Positions 51,425-60,828 are shown, counted from the stretch's first letter. The stretch is DNA of 64,000 nt from UBA7446 sp049596455 (GCA_049596455.1 JBMYLP010000003.1:124001-188000), one strand, 5' to 3'. Program-made: numbers and translations. The notes: a model not told the origin generated them from the letters alone.

Positions 51425-51715
51425 ATGACAAAAGCCGAAATTGTAACAAATATTTCAAACAAATTAGGAGTAGAAAAAAGTGATGCGCAAGAGATTGTAA
51501 ATCATTTTATGAAAGAAGTTCGAGGTGCACTTGAATCTGGTGAGAACGTATATTTACGTGGATTTGGCAGCTTTGTGATTAAAACCCGTAAAGCTAAAAA
51601 AGGACGTAACATTTCTAAAAACGTAACTATCGATATTCCTGCACACAACATCCCTTCATTTAAGCCTGCAAAGGTTTTCTTGGAGAAAGTAAAAGCAAAA
51701 GTGGCCGTTAAGTAA
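51425..51715 (+). CDS. HU-family DNA-binding protein
   Basis: 96 residues. MTKAEIVTNISNKLGVEKSDAQEIVNHFMKEVRGALESGENVYLRGFGSFVIKTRKAKKGRN and NIPSFKPAKVFLEKVK are typical of HU/IHF. It bends DNA and compacts the nucleoid as a dimer. It is followed by a tiny basic protein gene and RNase E/G in the same direction. Confidence 0.97.
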   Translation: MTKAEIVTNISNKLGVEKSDAQEIVNHFMKEVRGALESGENVYLRGFGSFVIKTRKAKKGRNISKNVTIDIPAHNIPSFKPAKVFLEKVKAKVAVK

Positions 51716-51750
51716 CGTTCACATTTTATTAATTATTTAGAAGATAACAT

Positions 51751-51840
51751 ATGCCAAGTGGTAAAAAACGAAAAAGACACAAGGTAGCCACGCATAAGCG
51801 TAAGAAAAGAAGCCGTGCAAACAGGCACAAGAAGAAATAG
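51751..51840 (+). CDS. 29-residue very basic protein, candidate small ribosomal protein
   Basis: MPSGKKRKRHKVATHKRKKR begins this 29-codon frame, which continues with Ser, Arg, Ala, Asn, Arg, His and ends in three lysines. About 18 of 29 residues are Lys, Arg or His. It lies 35 nt after the HU stop, preceded by an A-rich leader, and 131 nt before the RNase E/G start. The pattern KKRKRHKxxxHKRKKR recalls the mS38/bS22-type short ribosomal proteins of mitochondria and mycobacteria; from memory, near-identical short frames occur at this place in other Bacteroidota. The ribosomal role is inferred. Confidence 0.75.
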   Translation: MPSGKKRKRHKVATHKRKKRSRANRHKKK

Positions 51841-51938
51841 GCTTCTGTAACTCCTGAACGCCCCACGTTCTTTGACATGGAATCCTCCTAGTACTGTTCA
51901 CACTAGCATTATTCCCACCGAAATAAAATTGTTCAATT

Positions 51939-51957
51939 GTTCCACCTATTGTGGAAC
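51939..51957 (+). promoter_or_regulatory. Hairpin in the RNase E/G leader
   Basis: GTTCCAC (51939-51945), loop CTATT, GTGGAAC (51951-51957): a perfect 7-bp stem 14 nt before the GTG start of rng. It may shape translation or serve as a cleavage or binding site for RNase E/G. No T-run follows, so it is not a terminator. Confidence 0.5.
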
Positions 51958-51971
51958 TAAAAATCATTATT

Positions 51972-53522
51972 GTGAGTAAAGAACTAATTATTCGTTCACG
52001 ATCCTCTGCAGTTGATTTTGCCTTACTCAAAGACGGAAAGCTCGTTGAGTTTCACAAAGAAATTGAAGATAATAAATTTCACGTTGGTGATATTTTTTTA
52101 GCAAAAGTCAAAAAAACCCTTTCTGGTTTGAATGCCGCATTTGTAAATGTTGGCTATGAAAAAGATGCGTTTTTGCATTACCATGATTTGGGTCCAAAAG
52201 TGACCACGCTGTTAAAATTTATCAAACGTGCTGGTGCAGGAAAAATCAAAGATTTTTCGCTGAAAAAATACCCTTTAGAGCCTGAAATTAACAAAGACGG
52301 TATCATTACCGATGCTGTTCAGGCAAATCAATCTCTACTTGTGCAAATTATCAAAGAACCCATCTCCACCAAAGGACCCCGTATCAGTTCGGAATTGTCC
52401 TTGGCGGGTAGGTATTTGGTACTGGTGCCTTTTTCGGACCGTGTGTCTATGTCACAAAAAATTTCTACACGCGAAGAAAAGAACCGCTTAAAGAAGCTCG
52501 TAATGAGTATCAAGCCAAAAGGTTTTGGTGTCATTATCCGAACCGTGGCTGAAGGCAAAAAAGTAGCCGAACTCGACAAAGATTTACAAGATTTGTATAA
52601 TCGTTGGGTTGGGATGTGTAAGAAAATCCAAAAAGCAGATTATCCCTCTAGAGTTTTGAGCGAGCTCAACAGAGCTTCCTCTATTTTGAGAGATATTTTT
52701 GACGATGGGTTTACTGGAATTCACGTAGACGATCCTGAATTACTAACTGAAGTTAAAGAGTACCTGGAGCAAATTGCCCCAGAAAGAGTAAATATTGCTA
52801 AACTTTTTAAAAGTGAAGTGCCTATTTTTGAGCACTTTGGAATTGAACGACAAATCAAGGCATCTTTTGGGCGCACCGTGTCCATGAATAGAGGTGCTTA
52901 TCTGATTATCGAACACACCGAAGCCCTTCACGTTATTGATGTTAACAGTGGTAACCGATCCAATAAGGCAAAAAATCAAGAAGATACTGCCTTAGAGGTA
53001 AACATGATTGCCGCTACCGAAATTGCCCGACAATTGCGCTTGCGCGATATGGGAGGCATTATCGTAGTTGACTTCATTGACATGATACGCCAAGAAAACA
53101 GGAAAAAGCTTTTTGAACACTTCCGTAAGGAAATGGACAGCGACCGTGCTAAGCATAAAATTCTACCTCCAAGTAGAATTGGGCTTATACAAATGACGCG
53201 TCAGCGTGTTCGTCCCGAAATGGATATCAAAACCACAGAGCCAAACCCCAACATTAATGGAGAGGTTGAAGCACCAATTGTTTTGATAGACAAGATAAAA
53301 GCAGACTTAGAGAAGATTTTAGCAAATCCAAAACACAAAAAGAAAAAAATTGTGTTGCATTTGCATCCATTTATAGCAGCTTATGTTGCCAAAGGATGGA
53401 AATCAGAACGCATGAAGTGGTACTTTGAGTACAACAAGTGGGTAAAAGTAGTCCCACGCGATGCGTACACTTATTTACACTACCGTTTCTTTGATGGAAA
53501 AGGAAAAGTAATTCACGTATAA
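51972..53522 (+). CDS. rng: Ribonuclease E/G family endoribonuclease, GTG start
   Basis: 516 residues. The start is GTG at 51972 (SKELIIRSRSSAVDFALLKDG), which matches the common MSKELIIRS beginning; another GTG at 51951 lies in the leader hairpin. S1-like domain near 35-125 (GDIFLAKVKKTLSGLNAAFVNVGYEKDAFLH), then the catalytic core with HVIDVNSGNRSNKAKNQ and GGIIVVDFIDM holding the metal-binding aspartates. Length fits RNase G rather than long RNase E. It processes rRNA and mRNA. A terminator follows at 53527. Confidence 0.95.
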   Translation: MSKELIIRSRSSAVDFALLKDGKLVEFHKEIEDNKFHVGDIFLAKVKKTLSGLNAAFVNVGYEKDAFLHYHDLGPKVTTLLKFIKRAGAGKIKDFSLKKYPLEPEINKDGIITDAVQANQSLLVQIIKEPISTKGPRISSELSLAGRYLVLVPFSDRVSMSQKISTREEKNRLKKLVMSIKPKGFGVIIRTVAEGKKVAELDKDLQDLYNRWVGMCKKIQKADYPSRVLSELNRASSILRDIFDDGFTGIHVDDPELLTEVKEYLEQIAPERVNIAKLFKSEVPIFEHFGIERQIKASFGRTVSMNRGAYLIIEHTEALHVIDVNSGNRSNKAKNQEDTALEVNMIAATEIARQLRLRDMGGIIVVDFIDMIRQENRKKLFEHFRKEMDSDRAKHKILPPSRIGLIQMTRQRVRPEMDIKTTEPNPNINGEVEAPIVLIDKIKADLEKILANPKHKKKKIVLHLHPFIAAYVAKGWKSERMKWYFEYNKWVKVVPRDAYTYLHYRFFDGKGKVIHV

Positions 53523-53526
53523 AACA

Positions 53527-53550
53527 AAAGCGGCCTTAGTGCCGCTTTTT
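53527..53550 (+). terminator. Intrinsic terminator of rng
   Basis: AAAAGCGGC (53527-53535) pairs with GCCGCTTTT (53542-53550), loop CTTAGT, followed by TTTTA. Strong form, 4 nt after the stop. Confidence 0.92.
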
Positions 53551-53564
53551 TTATTTTAGCCTAT

Positions 53565-54035
53565 ATGAAAACGTACTCGGTTCACGAAGCGCTAGAAAAA
53601 TTGCGTCACTATTGCGCCTATCAAGAGCGCTGCCACAAAGAGGTCAAAGACAAACTTTATAGCATGCAAATGATTCCCGATGCTGTGGAGCAAATTATAG
53701 GAACATTGGTTTCCGAAAACTACCTTAACGAAAGCCGTTTTGCGCAGCAATTTGCACATGGCAAATTTTCCATAAAGCATTGGGGCAAATTGCGCATCAC
53801 TCGCGAGTTAAAAGCACGTGCTATTTCGGACTATGATATTCGAAAAGCGCTTTTAACCATAGACGAAGAAGCTTATCTAGAAAAAATAAGCAGTATCAGT
53901 AGCAAAAAATGGCAGCAATTAGCTGGGAGCACACTTCAAGTACGCAAACAAAAGCTTTATCAATACTTAGCGTATCGGGGCTGGGAAAAGCATCTTATTT
54001 ATGCAGAAATTGATGTGCTTAGCACCAAAGACTAA
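53565..54035 (+). CDS. recX: RecX-family regulatory protein
   Basis: 156 residues, all helical. LEKLRHYCAYQERCHKEVKDKLYS, LVSENYLNESRFAQQFAHGKFSIKHWGKLRITRELKARAISDYDIRKAL match RecX three-helix repeats. RecX usually limits RecA filament growth. recA is not in the window. Its stop overlaps that of the convergent receptor gene by 4 nt. Confidence 0.92.
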   Translation: MKTYSVHEALEKLRHYCAYQERCHKEVKDKLYSMQMIPDAVEQIIGTLVSENYLNESRFAQQFAHGKFSIKHWGKLRITRELKARAISDYDIRKALLTIDEEAYLEKISSISSKKWQQLAGSTLQVRKQKLYQYLAYRGWEKHLIYAEIDVLSTKD

Positions 54036-55837
54036 AGCGTATAGTGTAATGAAATGAGTCCGTGTGCTTTTGGCATGGGAATCAAATTCTCGAAGTATGT
54101 TACATCAAATAAATTACGCCCTTGCAGTTCCATACGCCACTTGGCATTCAGCGTGTAACTCAATTGTAAATTGAAAAGCTGGTAGTTTTCGCCCAAAGTA
54201 CGCTTGGCGTATCGGTAGGAAGCCGTGGAGGCAAAACGAGGTGTAAACTGCTTTGTTAGGTTTACATTTACATCGTGCTTTAAAAAGTTTAGCGCATATT
54301 TTGAATACACGGATTTAATATAATCGTCTTCTAAATAAGCATAAGAAACCCCTAGCGAGTGCGTCTGCTTTCCAATGCGATATTGCCATTGGGCATTTAG
54401 CTCACCACCTACTGTGGTAATTTTTCCACTGATATTTTCAGCTATCCAAGCCTCATCATTAGGAGATTTTTTGACAAAGTCAATCAAGTTTTCGCCGTCG
54501 CGCTTAAATATTGCCGTTTCAATAGACCAATTTTTAGCCTTATATCGCAAAGAAATTTCGTGGCTTAAGGCTTCCTCTGGTAATAAGTCTGCATTTCCTT
54601 TGGTTGTAGGGCTCAAATAATATAAATCGGTATAGGTAGGAATGCGATAAGTATAACCCGTGTTGTAGGTCAGTTTTAAGTTTTGCCCTAAACGGTAGCC
54701 AACATCAATTCCGGGATAGAAAAAACCACCCATGTCGGAGTAATTGCTCCACGCAAAACCAGGTGTTATATCAAGTGCACCAGATGAAAATCGGTGTTCA
54801 AAAAACAGGTGTGCAATAGTTCTATTTCTATCGCCTAAATTATTGCTTTGAATGTTTACACTCGAAAGCTCAACTCCTACGCCTGTAGCTCCCCATGCGT
54901 TTGTGTTTTTTACATCTACAGATGCACCCAGTCTATTAGTAATGTGTAGGTTTCGAAACACCGAAGGATTACTCCTAATATATACGTATTCATCTTGACC
55001 ACGTTTCCAGAATAGTCTGGGTGTCCATGTCCACTTTTGGTTTTCACTCGAGACAGTACTTGTTAGTGAGACCAAGCTGCTTTGCGTTTCTTCATATTGG
55101 TCTTTCGCCGAAGTAGCTCTGTAAAAACCGTTTGCGCCAAACTTGCGTTCGCTAAACATGGTCATAAGGCTTAACCGATTTGCACCAGCCGCAAGATCGC
55201 TTTTTGTAAATACATGGAAATTTTGAAAGTCGGTGTTGTATCTATAGCCATCACTTTCTTGCAACGAAACATGTGCTATATGCTGTAGCTTTTCTCCAGC
55301 ACGCTGTGCGGTAATACCAAATTGGTCGGTATCAAAACTCCCTATTCGATCGGTTAGGGTAACCTTGTTGCTACCAACTTTTTTGGTAACGATATTTATA
55401 GCACCTGTAAAGGCATTTTGCCCATAAATTCGAGCAGCAGGTCCTTTTACAATTTCAATGCGTTCAATAACCTCTAGGGGCAATGCGCTGTTTAGCGTAT
55501 GGTGTCCGGTTTGTGGATCGTCCACACGGATACCATCAATTAATAGCAGTACTTGACTATAGGTTCCTCCGCGTAGATAAATATCTGCATTTGCGCCTTC
55601 AATCCCTTGTTGCAGTACGTCAACACCGGCTTGAAAACGGAGTAAGTCTGCCAAGCTGGTTACTGGGGTTTCGGCAATATGTTTTGCTGTAATTACGGTT
55701 ACCGATTTGGAATCTTCAGAAAATGGAACATTCAATCTGGGCGATGAAACTACAACTTCGCTAAGTTGTGTTTGAGCTGTTAGTGATATTGAAAAAAGAA
55801 TCGCACCAAAAACTGGTAAGATGATATGACGTTTCAT
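54032..55837 (-). CDS. BtuB-like TonB-dependent receptor
   Basis: 601 residues; signal peptide (ILFSISLTAQ), TonB-box-like LSEVVVSSPR, plug with DIYLRGGTYSQVLLLIDGIRVDDPQTGHH and IEIVKGPAARIYGQNAFTGAINIVTKK, and a barrel ending in ISLHYTL. The short length and plug are close to vitamin B12 receptors, so a cobalamin-like ligand is possible. No cobalamin riboswitch or btuCDF genes are present in the 53-nt upstream gap or nearby, so the ligand is uncertain. Confidence 0.88.
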   Translation of the reverse strand: MKRHIILPVFGAILFSISLTAQTQLSEVVVSSPRLNVPFSEDSKSVTVITAKHIAETPVTSLADLLRFQAGVDVLQQGIEGANADIYLRGGTYSQVLLLIDGIRVDDPQTGHHTLNSALPLEVIERIEIVKGPAARIYGQNAFTGAINIVTKKVGSNKVTLTDRIGSFDTDQFGITAQRAGEKLQHIAHVSLQESDGYRYNTDFQNFHVFTKSDLAAGANRLSLMTMFSERKFGANGFYRATSAKDQYEETQSSLVSLTSTVSSENQKWTWTPRLFWKRGQDEYVYIRSNPSVFRNLHITNRLGASVDVKNTNAWGATGVGVELSSVNIQSNNLGDRNRTIAHLFFEHRFSSGALDITPGFAWSNYSDMGGFFYPGIDVGYRLGQNLKLTYNTGYTYRIPTYTDLYYLSPTTKGNADLLPEEALSHEISLRYKAKNWSIETAIFKRDGENLIDFVKKSPNDEAWIAENISGKITTVGGELNAQWQYRIGKQTHSLGVSYAYLEDDYIKSVYSKYALNFLKHDVNVNLTKQFTPRFASTASYRYAKRTLGENYQLFNLQLSYTLNAKWRMELQGRNLFDVTYFENLIPMPKAHGLISLHYTL

Positions 55838-55890
55838 GATGTAAAGATTAAGTTATACCGATTTGAGCGAAAAAATGTATAAGAATACAC

Positions 55891-56169
55891 TTAATCTACA
55901 AGCAAAATAACTTTATTACCGTTCATTTCTAAGGTACCGCCATTTTGCAGAGTCAAAAAGGTTTCGTTCCCTCTTTGGTTAAAGTGCGATTGATACGCCT
56001 CAGCGATTTCCAAATTTCCTTGGATTTTTGCCTCACCCTTAGCAAGTGTTGATACCACGGCAGCGTGATGATTTAGCACCTGAAATGCTCCTTGAACACC
56101 AGGAACAGAAATAGCCTCTACCTCTCCTTGGAATAACGTAGCTTCTGGACTTACAATTTCTAAATACAT
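55891..56169 (-). CDS. atpC: F1 ATP synthase epsilon subunit, short form
   Basis: 92 residues: MYLEIVSPEATLFQGEVEAISVPGVQGAFQVLNHHAAVVSTLAKG is the beta-sandwich domain. Typical epsilon subunits are 130-140 residues with a C-terminal helical pair that can inhibit the enzyme; that part is missing. It follows atpD by 5 nt. The short form is common in Bacteroidota. Confidence 0.95.
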   Translation of the reverse strand: MYLEIVSPEATLFQGEVEAISVPGVQGAFQVLNHHAAVVSTLAKGEAKIQGNLEIAEAYQSHFNQRGNETFLTLQNGGTLEMNGNKVILLVD

Positions 56170-56174
56170 AATGT

Positions 56175-57692
56175 TTATGCGTTTGCTTCTGCAAGCATTT
56201 TCTCACCGGCTTCAATAGCCTCTTCAATAGTACCTTTCAGGTTAAATGCTGCTTCAGGAAGGTGGTCTAACTCTCCGTCCATAATCATGTTAAAACCTTT
56301 GATGGTATCTTTAATATCAACCAAAACTCCAGGAATACCAGTAAACTGCTCTGCCACGTGGAAGGGTTGCGATAAGAAGCGTTGTACACGTCGTGCTCGC
56401 GCTACGGCAAGCTTGTCTTCTTCAGACAATTCTTCCATACCTAGGATGGCGATAATGTCTTGCAATTCTTTATAACGCTGTAATAACTCTTTTACACGCT
56501 GTGCACAGTTGTAGTGCTCATCACCTAAAATTTCAGGTGTCAAAATACGTGAGGTAGAATCTAAAGGATCTACTGCAGGGTAAATACCAAGCTCAGCAAT
56601 TTTACGCGAAAGTACTGTAGTTGCATCCAAGTGCGCAAAGGTTGTTGCTGGTGCTGGGTCGGTAAGGTCATCTGCAGGTACGTAAACTGCTTGTACAGAG
56701 GTAATCGAACCTTTTTTGGTTGACGTAATACGCTCTTGCATGGCACCCATTTCGGTTGCCAGTGTAGGTTGATATCCTACAGCTGATGGCATACGCCCTA
56801 GAAGTGCTGACACCTCAGAACCAGCTTGTGTAAATCGGAAGATATTATCAACGAAAAATAGTACGTCTTTTCCTTGGTCTGAACCTGCTCCGTCACGGAA
56901 ATACTCCGCAACTGTAAGTCCAGAAAGTGCCACACGTGCACGTGCTCCTGGTGGCTCGTTCATCTGACCAAATACGAAAGTTGCTTTAGATTCTTTCATG
57001 GCGTCTTTGTCCACTTTAGACAAATCCCAACCGCCATTTTCCATAGACTCCATAAACTCATCACCGTATTTGATAATCCCTGACTCTAGCATCTCGCGCA
57101 ACAAGTCGTTTCCTTCGCGGGTACGCTCACCCACTCCGGCAAATACAGAAAGTCCACCATGCCCTTTGGCAATGTTGTTAATTAATTCTTGGATAAGTAC
57201 CGTTTTTCCTACACCTGCACCGCCAAATAGTCCAATTTTACCTCCTTTTGCGTAAGGCTCAATAAGGTCAATTACTTTAATACCTGTATAAAGCACTTCG
57301 GTAGAAGTAGATAGGTCTTCAAACGCAGGTGCTTGACGGTGAATAGGAAGTCCATTCTTGCCAGATTTTGGCAAATCGCCAATACCATCAATGGCATCTC
57401 CAATTACGTTAAAAAGTCGTCCATATACATCTTCGCCAATAGGCATTTGAATTGGATTGCCCGTAGCAAGAACGTCTGCTCCACGCTCAAGTCCATCAGT
57501 GGAATCCATAGAAATAGTGCGTACTTGGTCTTCACCAATATGCGATTGAACTTCAAGGACCAAAGTAGATCCGTCGTTTTTCTTGATTTCTAATGAATCG
57601 TAAATATTTGGAAGTGTGGTAACAGCAGTGTCAAAAGATACATCTACTACAGGACCAATGACTTGGGATACTTTACCTGTGCTCTGTGACAT
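56175..57692 (-). CDS. atpD: F1 ATP synthase beta subunit
   Basis: 505 residues. P-loop GGAGVGKTVLIQELI, catalytic region VFAGVGERTREGNDL, LFFVDNIFRFTQAGSEVSALLGRMPSAVGYQPTL and FLSQPFHVAEQFTG. It makes ATP from ADP and phosphate in the F1 head. Only atpD and atpC are here; the other F0F1 genes lie elsewhere, the usual split arrangement in flavobacteria. Confidence 0.99.
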   Translation of the reverse strand: MSQSTGKVSQVIGPVVDVSFDTAVTTLPNIYDSLEIKKNDGSTLVLEVQSHIGEDQVRTISMDSTDGLERGADVLATGNPIQMPIGEDVYGRLFNVIGDAIDGIGDLPKSGKNGLPIHRQAPAFEDLSTSTEVLYTGIKVIDLIEPYAKGGKIGLFGGAGVGKTVLIQELINNIAKGHGGLSVFAGVGERTREGNDLLREMLESGIIKYGDEFMESMENGGWDLSKVDKDAMKESKATFVFGQMNEPPGARARVALSGLTVAEYFRDGAGSDQGKDVLFFVDNIFRFTQAGSEVSALLGRMPSAVGYQPTLATEMGAMQERITSTKKGSITSVQAVYVPADDLTDPAPATTFAHLDATTVLSRKIAELGIYPAVDPLDSTSRILTPEILGDEHYNCAQRVKELLQRYKELQDIIAILGMEELSEEDKLAVARARRVQRFLSQPFHVAEQFTGIPGVLVDIKDTIKGFNMIMDGELDHLPEAAFNLKGTIEEAIEAGEKMLAEANA

Positions 57693-57744
57693 AGTCGAAG
57701 AATTGTTTTATATGTTAGCCGATTGGGCTTATTAAATTTGAGTG

Positions 57745-57752
57745 CAAATATA
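57745..57752 (-). promoter_or_regulatory. -7 box for atpDC
   Basis: TATATTTG read leftward, an exact TAnnTTTG, 52 nt before the atpD ATG at 57692. Confidence 0.55.
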
Positions 57753-57792
57753 GGCGAATTAAAGCAAGAATTCATGGCTTTAATCCAAAAAA

Positions 57793-57817
57793 AAAAGCAC
57801 CCAAAGAGGGTGCTTTT
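57793..57817 (-). terminator. Intrinsic terminator of the 971-residue TonB receptor gene
   Basis: AAAAGCACCC (57793-57802) pairs with GGGTGCTTTT (57808-57817), loop AAAGA. Read leftward it is followed by a long T-run; it lies 22 nt past the receptor stop. Confidence 0.9.
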
Positions 57818-57839
57818 ATTAATCTATGTGCTGGCGCTT

Positions 57840-60755
57840 TTATAAATCGAAGTTTATAGAAGTATAGTATATTGAACCTATATTTCCACCTCCCAATACA
57901 CTTTGATATTCTTTACCACCGATATTGTTACCGCCAAACTTTAGTGTAGCGTTAAGCGCTTTAACGTCTAAAGAAACTTGTGCATCAAGAACAGTTCTTT
58001 CATCAATCATACCATCAATAAATGAAGCTTCATAATAGTACTCAGAAGTATGTCGCGCTGAAGCATTAAATGAAATAACTCCAAATTTACCAAAAAGACC
58101 CGCCTTAATGGTATGTTCTGGTGTATTAAATGCAGCTTCAAAACTTGAATTTGGATTTGGTGTAAAATCAAGTTTGTTGTAATCATAAATAAGATTTACC
58201 AAGAGGTTAGTTGAAAGAGCCTGAGAAACTTCAGCACTAAATCCATATGTATTCAAATCTTCATCAGAATTTGAATCTGCTTGATAAATAGCATAAGAGC
58301 CTAACGCACGGTAGTTATCCAAGGTCACACCAGCAGGATCAAGGTAAGGAACGTATACGTCAGTTGACCCAATTTTATCTTTATAAGCACTGTAATAAGC
58401 AGAAACATCAACTGTAAATCCTTGTGACTTAAATCTATACCCTAGGTCGTATGAAGTTACTTTTTCAGGAGTCACATACTTTAGGTTGGCAGATGTGTTA
58501 TTTTCATTTAAGGAGTTATTAAACACATATTCACCCGTAAACGTGGCAGGGCTTCCGTTATCCAATAATACTGTACCGTTGTAACGCCCAATATTATCAG
58601 GTGATGTACCAAACAAAGTTACATCTCCAGCAAATAAACCAATGTACTGGTCTTGATTTGTTGGGTTTCTAAACCCAGTTTGGAATGAAAATCTTAGGTT
58701 TTGATTTTCATCAATGTTTATTAACCCCGCAAGTCTTGGTGTAAAATTTGCGTCAAAAAACTCTGATTTATCTACACGCATTGAGGCAGTCAAACTTAAT
58801 TTATCGTTAAAGAGTTTCTTTACTCCTTGCACATATGCGCCATATTCGTAATACTCAATCGGACCATCCTGATCGGAATAGATTGTACCGCCAGAGTTCA
58901 ATTCAGAAAGTCTATATGAAGCACCGACCAAGAAATCAGCAAATTCTGTTACGTCAGTTAAGTCGTAATTCAACTCAAAATTATACGTTTTAGTATCATC
59001 AAAAATTCCTGAGCCACCATTAACAACTGGTAAGTTGGCTGAAGTGGCTTGCGCTAATGTTGCATTATATTCAGCTGTGCCTGGAACTAACATTCCTTGG
59101 TTAGCTGCGCCTCTAGCAGCATTATGAGCAAAGCCTGTGTTACCACCATATGCGGCAAATGCAGGGTTATCATTAATAGACTGTCCTCCTGCCAAAATAT
59201 GCCTTGTTATACTATTTGGATCAGCAACATTTCCTACAAAAGCTAAAATCCCACTGGGGTCACCTGGGAATGCTGGTGCGTATGCTGGGTTTGATGCAGC
59301 AGCAAGAGTTCCCATATAAGCTAAGTTATAATTGATAAACCACCCGTAGTATCCACTATATTTACCTTGCCCTAAGGCTGACAAATCAGCAGAATTTGAG
59401 TTTGGTGCATTCGCCAGTAGTGCTGCTGCTGCAGAAATAGAATAGCTATCTCCATCTTGTTCACGCGTGTAATAAGATTTAAAGTTTAATCTTCCATGAT
59501 CAATTTGAAGTTTATGCTGTTGAATTTTGATTCCTTTCATGGCATATCGTCCAAATCCTTGTAATGGAGAATCTCCTGTACCAATTAAAGAAGATAAAAC
59601 GATTTCAGTATTTTCGTTTGGTCGATAATGCATTGCAAAGTTCCCTTTTGTGTTTTGAGCGGTATCATCAATAAGATCTTCATCTTTATAACCAGTAGAA
59701 AGAACTTCGTCAAAATAGTTAGGTGCTGCGGCTGCAAGAGCAGAAGTAGCAGGGTTAAGCAATCCTAGTAATGCCCATGTGTTAGAGCTTGGGAAAGCGC
59801 GTTCTCCATAAATATTTAAACCATTGTAATCTGGAGCTGTTGTTGAATATGAAGGATCTATTTCACCTCCAACAACTGGTTGATGAGCATATTCTGCAGC
59901 ACCCCATTCAGTACCTTTTCTATGAGAAAAAGAGGCCTTCAAAGCAAATTTATCACCAAGTTTAGATGCCATTCTAATCCCAAAGGCATTGAACTCATTT
60001 GTTCCAGAAGCTTTTTGTTCTGTTACTCCAGTTCTATAATAAAAACTTACCCCTTCATGATCAAAAGGATTTTTACTATTTAGGAACATAATCCCTTTAT
60101 AAGCGTCAGCTCCATAAAGTGCAGAAGCAGGACCAGGAATTACCTCAACACTTTGAACGTCTAATTCATCCAGACCTATAAGGTTACCCATAGCAAATCC
60201 AAATAATGGAGACATATTGTTCATTCCATCAACTAGGGTAACAAAACCTTCGTTGTAAACGGTTCCAAAACCGCGCGTGATAACTTGATTAAGTAAAAAA
60301 CCTCCTTGTGATAATTGAATCCCTTTAAGGTTTTCCAAACCGTTAAAAAAGTCGGCAGCTGGAGTTTGTTGGATTTGTTGCGCGCTAAATTTTTCAACAG
60401 TAATTGGAGATTCAAAAATACTTTGCGCAAAACGAGAAGCAGAAACCACAATCTCATCTAATTGCGTAGCACTTTCACCTAACGTAATGCTTAGTGATTG
60501 CGCTGCAGATGAAACTGTAACTGTTTTTGTCTCTAACCCCACATTGGAAACCGTAATGTCAAATGGAGGCGTTTTTGAAGTACTTAAGCTAAAGTTCCCG
60601 TCAAAATCTGTAACGGTACCTGTGTTGCTATCAACAACAACGCTAGCACCTGGAACCGGCTGACCATTAGCATCAGTAACCGTTCCCGATACTTGTGTTT
60701 GCGCTACTACAGCCGTAGAAAGGCAAAGCAGCATAACTTGAAGAAAAAATTTCAT
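57840..60755 (-). CDS. TonB-dependent receptor with carboxypeptidase-like N-terminal domain
   Basis: 971 residues; signal peptide (LCLSTAVVAQ), a carboxypeptidase-regulatory-like domain (about 22-98, SGTVTDANGQPVPGASVVVDSN), TonB box region QLDEIVVSASR, plug with VEVIPGPASALYGADAYKGIMFLNSKNPF, and a large barrel ending in SINFDL. It lacks an adjacent SusD, so it does not form a classical SusCD pair. Homologues in marine flavobacteria are abundant outer-membrane proteins with unknown ligands; peptides or other organic compounds are possible. A near-consensus box TATCTTTA lies at 60783-60790. Confidence 0.92.
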   Translation of the reverse strand: MKFFLQVMLLCLSTAVVAQTQVSGTVTDANGQPVPGASVVVDSNTGTVTDFDGNFSLSTSKTPPFDITVSNVGLETKTVTVSSAAQSLSITLGESATQLDEIVVSASRFAQSIFESPITVEKFSAQQIQQTPAADFFNGLENLKGIQLSQGGFLLNQVITRGFGTVYNEGFVTLVDGMNNMSPLFGFAMGNLIGLDELDVQSVEVIPGPASALYGADAYKGIMFLNSKNPFDHEGVSFYYRTGVTEQKASGTNEFNAFGIRMASKLGDKFALKASFSHRKGTEWGAAEYAHQPVVGGEIDPSYSTTAPDYNGLNIYGERAFPSSNTWALLGLLNPATSALAAAAPNYFDEVLSTGYKDEDLIDDTAQNTKGNFAMHYRPNENTEIVLSSLIGTGDSPLQGFGRYAMKGIKIQQHKLQIDHGRLNFKSYYTREQDGDSYSISAAAALLANAPNSNSADLSALGQGKYSGYYGWFINYNLAYMGTLAAASNPAYAPAFPGDPSGILAFVGNVADPNSITRHILAGGQSINDNPAFAAYGGNTGFAHNAARGAANQGMLVPGTAEYNATLAQATSANLPVVNGGSGIFDDTKTYNFELNYDLTDVTEFADFLVGASYRLSELNSGGTIYSDQDGPIEYYEYGAYVQGVKKLFNDKLSLTASMRVDKSEFFDANFTPRLAGLINIDENQNLRFSFQTGFRNPTNQDQYIGLFAGDVTLFGTSPDNIGRYNGTVLLDNGSPATFTGEYVFNNSLNENNTSANLKYVTPEKVTSYDLGYRFKSQGFTVDVSAYYSAYKDKIGSTDVYVPYLDPAGVTLDNYRALGSYAIYQADSNSDEDLNTYGFSAEVSQALSTNLLVNLIYDYNKLDFTPNPNSSFEAAFNTPEHTIKAGLFGKFGVISFNASARHTSEYYYEASFIDGMIDERTVLDAQVSLDVKALNATLKFGGNNIGGKEYQSVLGGGNIGSIYYTSINFDL

Positions 60756-60828
60756 AGTAGTTATCGTTTAATTGTTATGTTGTAAAGATATTATTTTTTT
60801 CTATTAGTAAAAATAGATATGGATTTGA

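Noticed and set aside
55838..55890. Cobalamin riboswitch for the BtuB-like receptor
   Set aside because: Only 53 nt separate the receptor start from atpC, too short for a B12 aptamer, and no conserved B12-box is visible.
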